Part shown: positions 62,861 to 64,000 of the stretch, one piece after another
Position numbering within the stretch: the stretch's first letter is position 1
Layout: each line of letters starts with the position of its first letter
DNA from: Streptomyces subrutilus
Lineage (GTDB): Bacteria; Actinomycetota; Actinomycetes; Streptomycetales; Streptomycetaceae
Reading direction: 5' to 3'
Length of the DNA stretch: 64,000 nt
Assembly (NCBI RefSeq): GCF_008704535.1
Contig: NZ_CP023701.1
Span: 3,038,001-3,102,000, forward strand
Notes under the pieces: generated by a model
Databases searched by the model: none
The model's input: the letters and a program-made list of their open reading frames with translations, nothing else
What the model was told of the DNA's origin: nothing
Made by a program: the position numbers and the translations under genes

Positions 62861-63163
62861 TCAGCCGCCGCTGGACCCGGAGCTGGAGTGGCCGCCTATG
62901 CCCTTGCGGGTGACGGCGGACTTGTCGAAGCTGCCGCCGGAGACCTTGCCGGCCACCACGCTGCCGCCGTAGTAGTAGGCGCCGCGGCCCCCGCTCTTGC
63001 ACTCCTTGTTGTTCAGCTTCTCCAGCGTGGTGCGGGACGCGCAGCGCTTGTCCGGCTCGTCGCTGCTGCCGCAGGCGACGAGCGTGGCCGCGAGCAGGCC
63101 CATCCCGCCGAGCGCGACGGCGCCCGAGCGCATGCGGCGCTGATTGGTGCTGCTGCTGTCCAT
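62861..63163 (-). CDS. Small lipoprotein paired with the GspS-like enzyme
   Basis: A 100-residue predicted lipoprotein with N-terminus MDSSSTNQRRMRSGAVALGG, a hydrophobic core and lipobox TLVACGSS. The mature part is Ser/Gly-rich with GGRGAYYYGGSVVAGKVSGG and ends GGHSSSGSSGG. Its composition and position recall YgiB/UPF0441 proteins next to YgiC, though I cannot show homology. It is 88 bp upstream of the GspS-like gene and probably co-transcribed. Confidence 0.75.
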   Translation of the reverse strand: MDSSSTNQRRMRSGAVALGGMGLLAATLVACGSSDEPDKRCASRTTLEKLNNKECKSGGRGAYYYGGSVVAGKVSGGSFDKSAVTRKGIGGHSSSGSSGG

Positions 63164-63252
63164 GTGGCTGCTCCCCCTGGGTGGCGGTCGTGCCGACAGA
63201 CTAGAACGGGCTCCCCGGTGGACGGAATCCGGCCGCCGCGAGATCCGTGACC

Positions 63253-63258
63253 TAGAGT
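63253..63258 (+). promoter_or_regulatory. -10 box of the EamA-type transporter gene
   Basis: TAGAGT ends 6 nt before GTG 63265 with no Shine-Dalgarno sequence, consistent with a leaderless mRNA. No clear -35 is seen. Confidence 0.5.
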
Positions 63259-63264
63259 CGGTCC

Positions 63265-64000
63265 GTGCTGATTGGGATGGTTTGCGCGCTCGGGGCGGCG
63301 GTCTGCTTCGGTACGGCCTCGGTCCTCCAGGCGGTCGCGGCCCGCGCCGCCGAGCCGGGGACCGGGTCCGGGGTGGACCCGGCGCTGTTCCTGCGCGCCG
63401 TACGGCAGTGGCGCTACCTGGCGGGGCTCGGCCTGGACGCGGTCGGCTTCGTGCTCCAGATCATCGCGCTGCGCCACGTCCCGATCTACGCGGTGGGCGC
63501 CGCGCTGGCCGCCAGCCTGGCGGTGACGGCGGTGGTCGCGGCGCGGCTGCTGCGGGTGCGGCTGTCGCGTACCGAGTGGGGCGCGGTGGCGGTGGTGTGC
63601 GCCGGGCTGCTGATGCTGGGGCTGGCCTCCGGCGAGGAGGGCTCGGGCACCGGCCCGCCCGGGCTGGCGTACGGGCTGCTGGCGGTCACCGGGCTGGTGC
63701 TGCTGGTCGGCGCGGTGGCGGGCCGGCTGCCGGACCGTACGCGGGCGCTCGTCCTGGGCCTGGCGGCCGGGACGGGCTTTGGCGTCGTGGAGGTGGCGGT
63801 CCGGCTGATCGACGGCTTCTCCTGGCAGGAGCTCGCCAACCCGGCCCTGTACGCGCTGCTCGTGGGCGGCGGCGCGGCCTTCCTCCTGCTCACCTCGGCG
63901 CTGCAACGCGGCTCGGTGACGGCGGCGACGGCCGGCCTGGTGCTCGGCGAGACGATCGGCCCGGCGCTGGTGGGGGTCGTCTGGCTGGGCGACCGCACCC
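63265..64000 (+). CDS. EamA/DMT-family membrane protein (runs off the window)
   Basis: The first 245 residues of a drug/metabolite-type transporter. It starts with VLIGMVCALGAAVCFGTASV and shows about eight hydrophobic segments, including YLAGLGLDAVGFVLQIIALR and a late LLTSALQRGSVTAATAGLVL, where DMT proteins carry a conserved E-x-x-x-P/G region. The substrate is unknown. GTG 63265 agrees with a -10 box 6 nt upstream. The 3' end lies outside the window. Confidence 0.85.
   Translation, partial: MLIGMVCALGAAVCFGTASVLQAVAARAAEPGTGSGVDPALFLRAVRQWRYLAGLGLDAVGFVLQIIALRHVPIYAVGAALAASLAVTAVVAARLLRVRLSRTEWGAVAVVCAGLLMLGLASGEEGSGTGPPGLAYGLLAVTGLVLLVGAVAGRLPDRTRALVLGLAAGTGFGVVEVAVRLIDGFSWQELANPALYALLVGGGAAFLLLTSALQRGSVTAATAGLVLGETIGPALVGVVWLGDRT

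Overview
The window is chromosomal DNA from a high-GC actinomycete, almost certainly Streptomyces. GC content is very high with strong third-position bias, GTG/TTG starts are common, several genes look leaderless (a -10 box 6-8 nt before the start codon), and the gene set is a familiar Streptomyces core neighbourhood: afsQ1/sigQ, deoC, add, deoA/cdd with a nucleoside ABC importer, sdhCDAB, an SCO4848-type membrane protein, trpS, glyA and rocD. I recognised no tRNA, rRNA, CRISPR array, insertion sequence or prophage.

Layout. 1-2200: start of afsQ1, divergent sigQ, a uridine-kinase-like gene and a small secreted protein. 2289-5626: deoC with two aldehyde dehydrogenase genes, the second catalytically empty. 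5960-8708: PH-domain, VanZ-like and PspC proteins, a lipoprotein and a small secreted protein. 8848-10031: adenosine deaminase. 10111-17404: a hydrolase-fold protein without its serine, an ATP-grasp enzyme, LuxR and LysR regulators, an MFS exporter, an ECF sigma factor with a SnoaL-like tail, a STAS protein that overlaps it convergently, and a broken Uma2 gene. 17474-24667: deoA, cdd, two permeases, a double ATPase and a BMP-family lipoprotein. 24826-33173: an M20 amidohydrolase and a nonulosonate (sialic acid/Kdn) cell-wall glycopolymer locus. 33166-38726: LysE exporter, B12 mutase catalytic subunit, L,D-transpeptidase lipoprotein, ECF sigma/anti-sigma pair. 39284-42697: succinate dehydrogenase. 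42880-51114: membrane proteins, a DCC thioredoxin-like protein with a TetR regulator, CPBP protease, an orphan solute-binding protein, metallophosphoesterase and a DD-carboxypeptidase. 51173-56925: YihY, 2'-5' RNA ligase, trpS, glyA with an upstream ZTP riboswitch, rocD. 57029-64000: an island of small secreted proteins with a LuxR regulator, a GspS-like ATP-grasp enzyme with a partner lipoprotein, and the start of an EamA-type transporter.

How the parts connect. The clearest system is nucleoside uptake and salvage. A 12-bp palindrome, CTACGCGCGTAG, or a close variant, lies upstream of five separate units: deoC-ALDH-ALDH, add, deoA, the ABC importer operon with cdd, and the BMP lipoprotein. 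In front of deoC it sits inside a 17-bp -35/-10 spacer. One regulator, not encoded here, probably controls uptake, deamination, phosphorolysis and deoxyribose breakdown together. A second local circuit is a pair of TTGAACNNGTTCAA palindromes flanking the promoter of a membrane protein-DCC-TetR gene set. A third control point is the ZTP riboswitch, which links glyA to the folate/purine alarmone ZTP.

Main oddities: the transporter ATPase gene has no ATG/GTG/TTG start in frame before its Walker A region; the CMP-sugar synthetase and NeuB reading frames are fused with no stop; and the second deoC-linked ALDH lacks every catalytic residue, like a split ALDH16.
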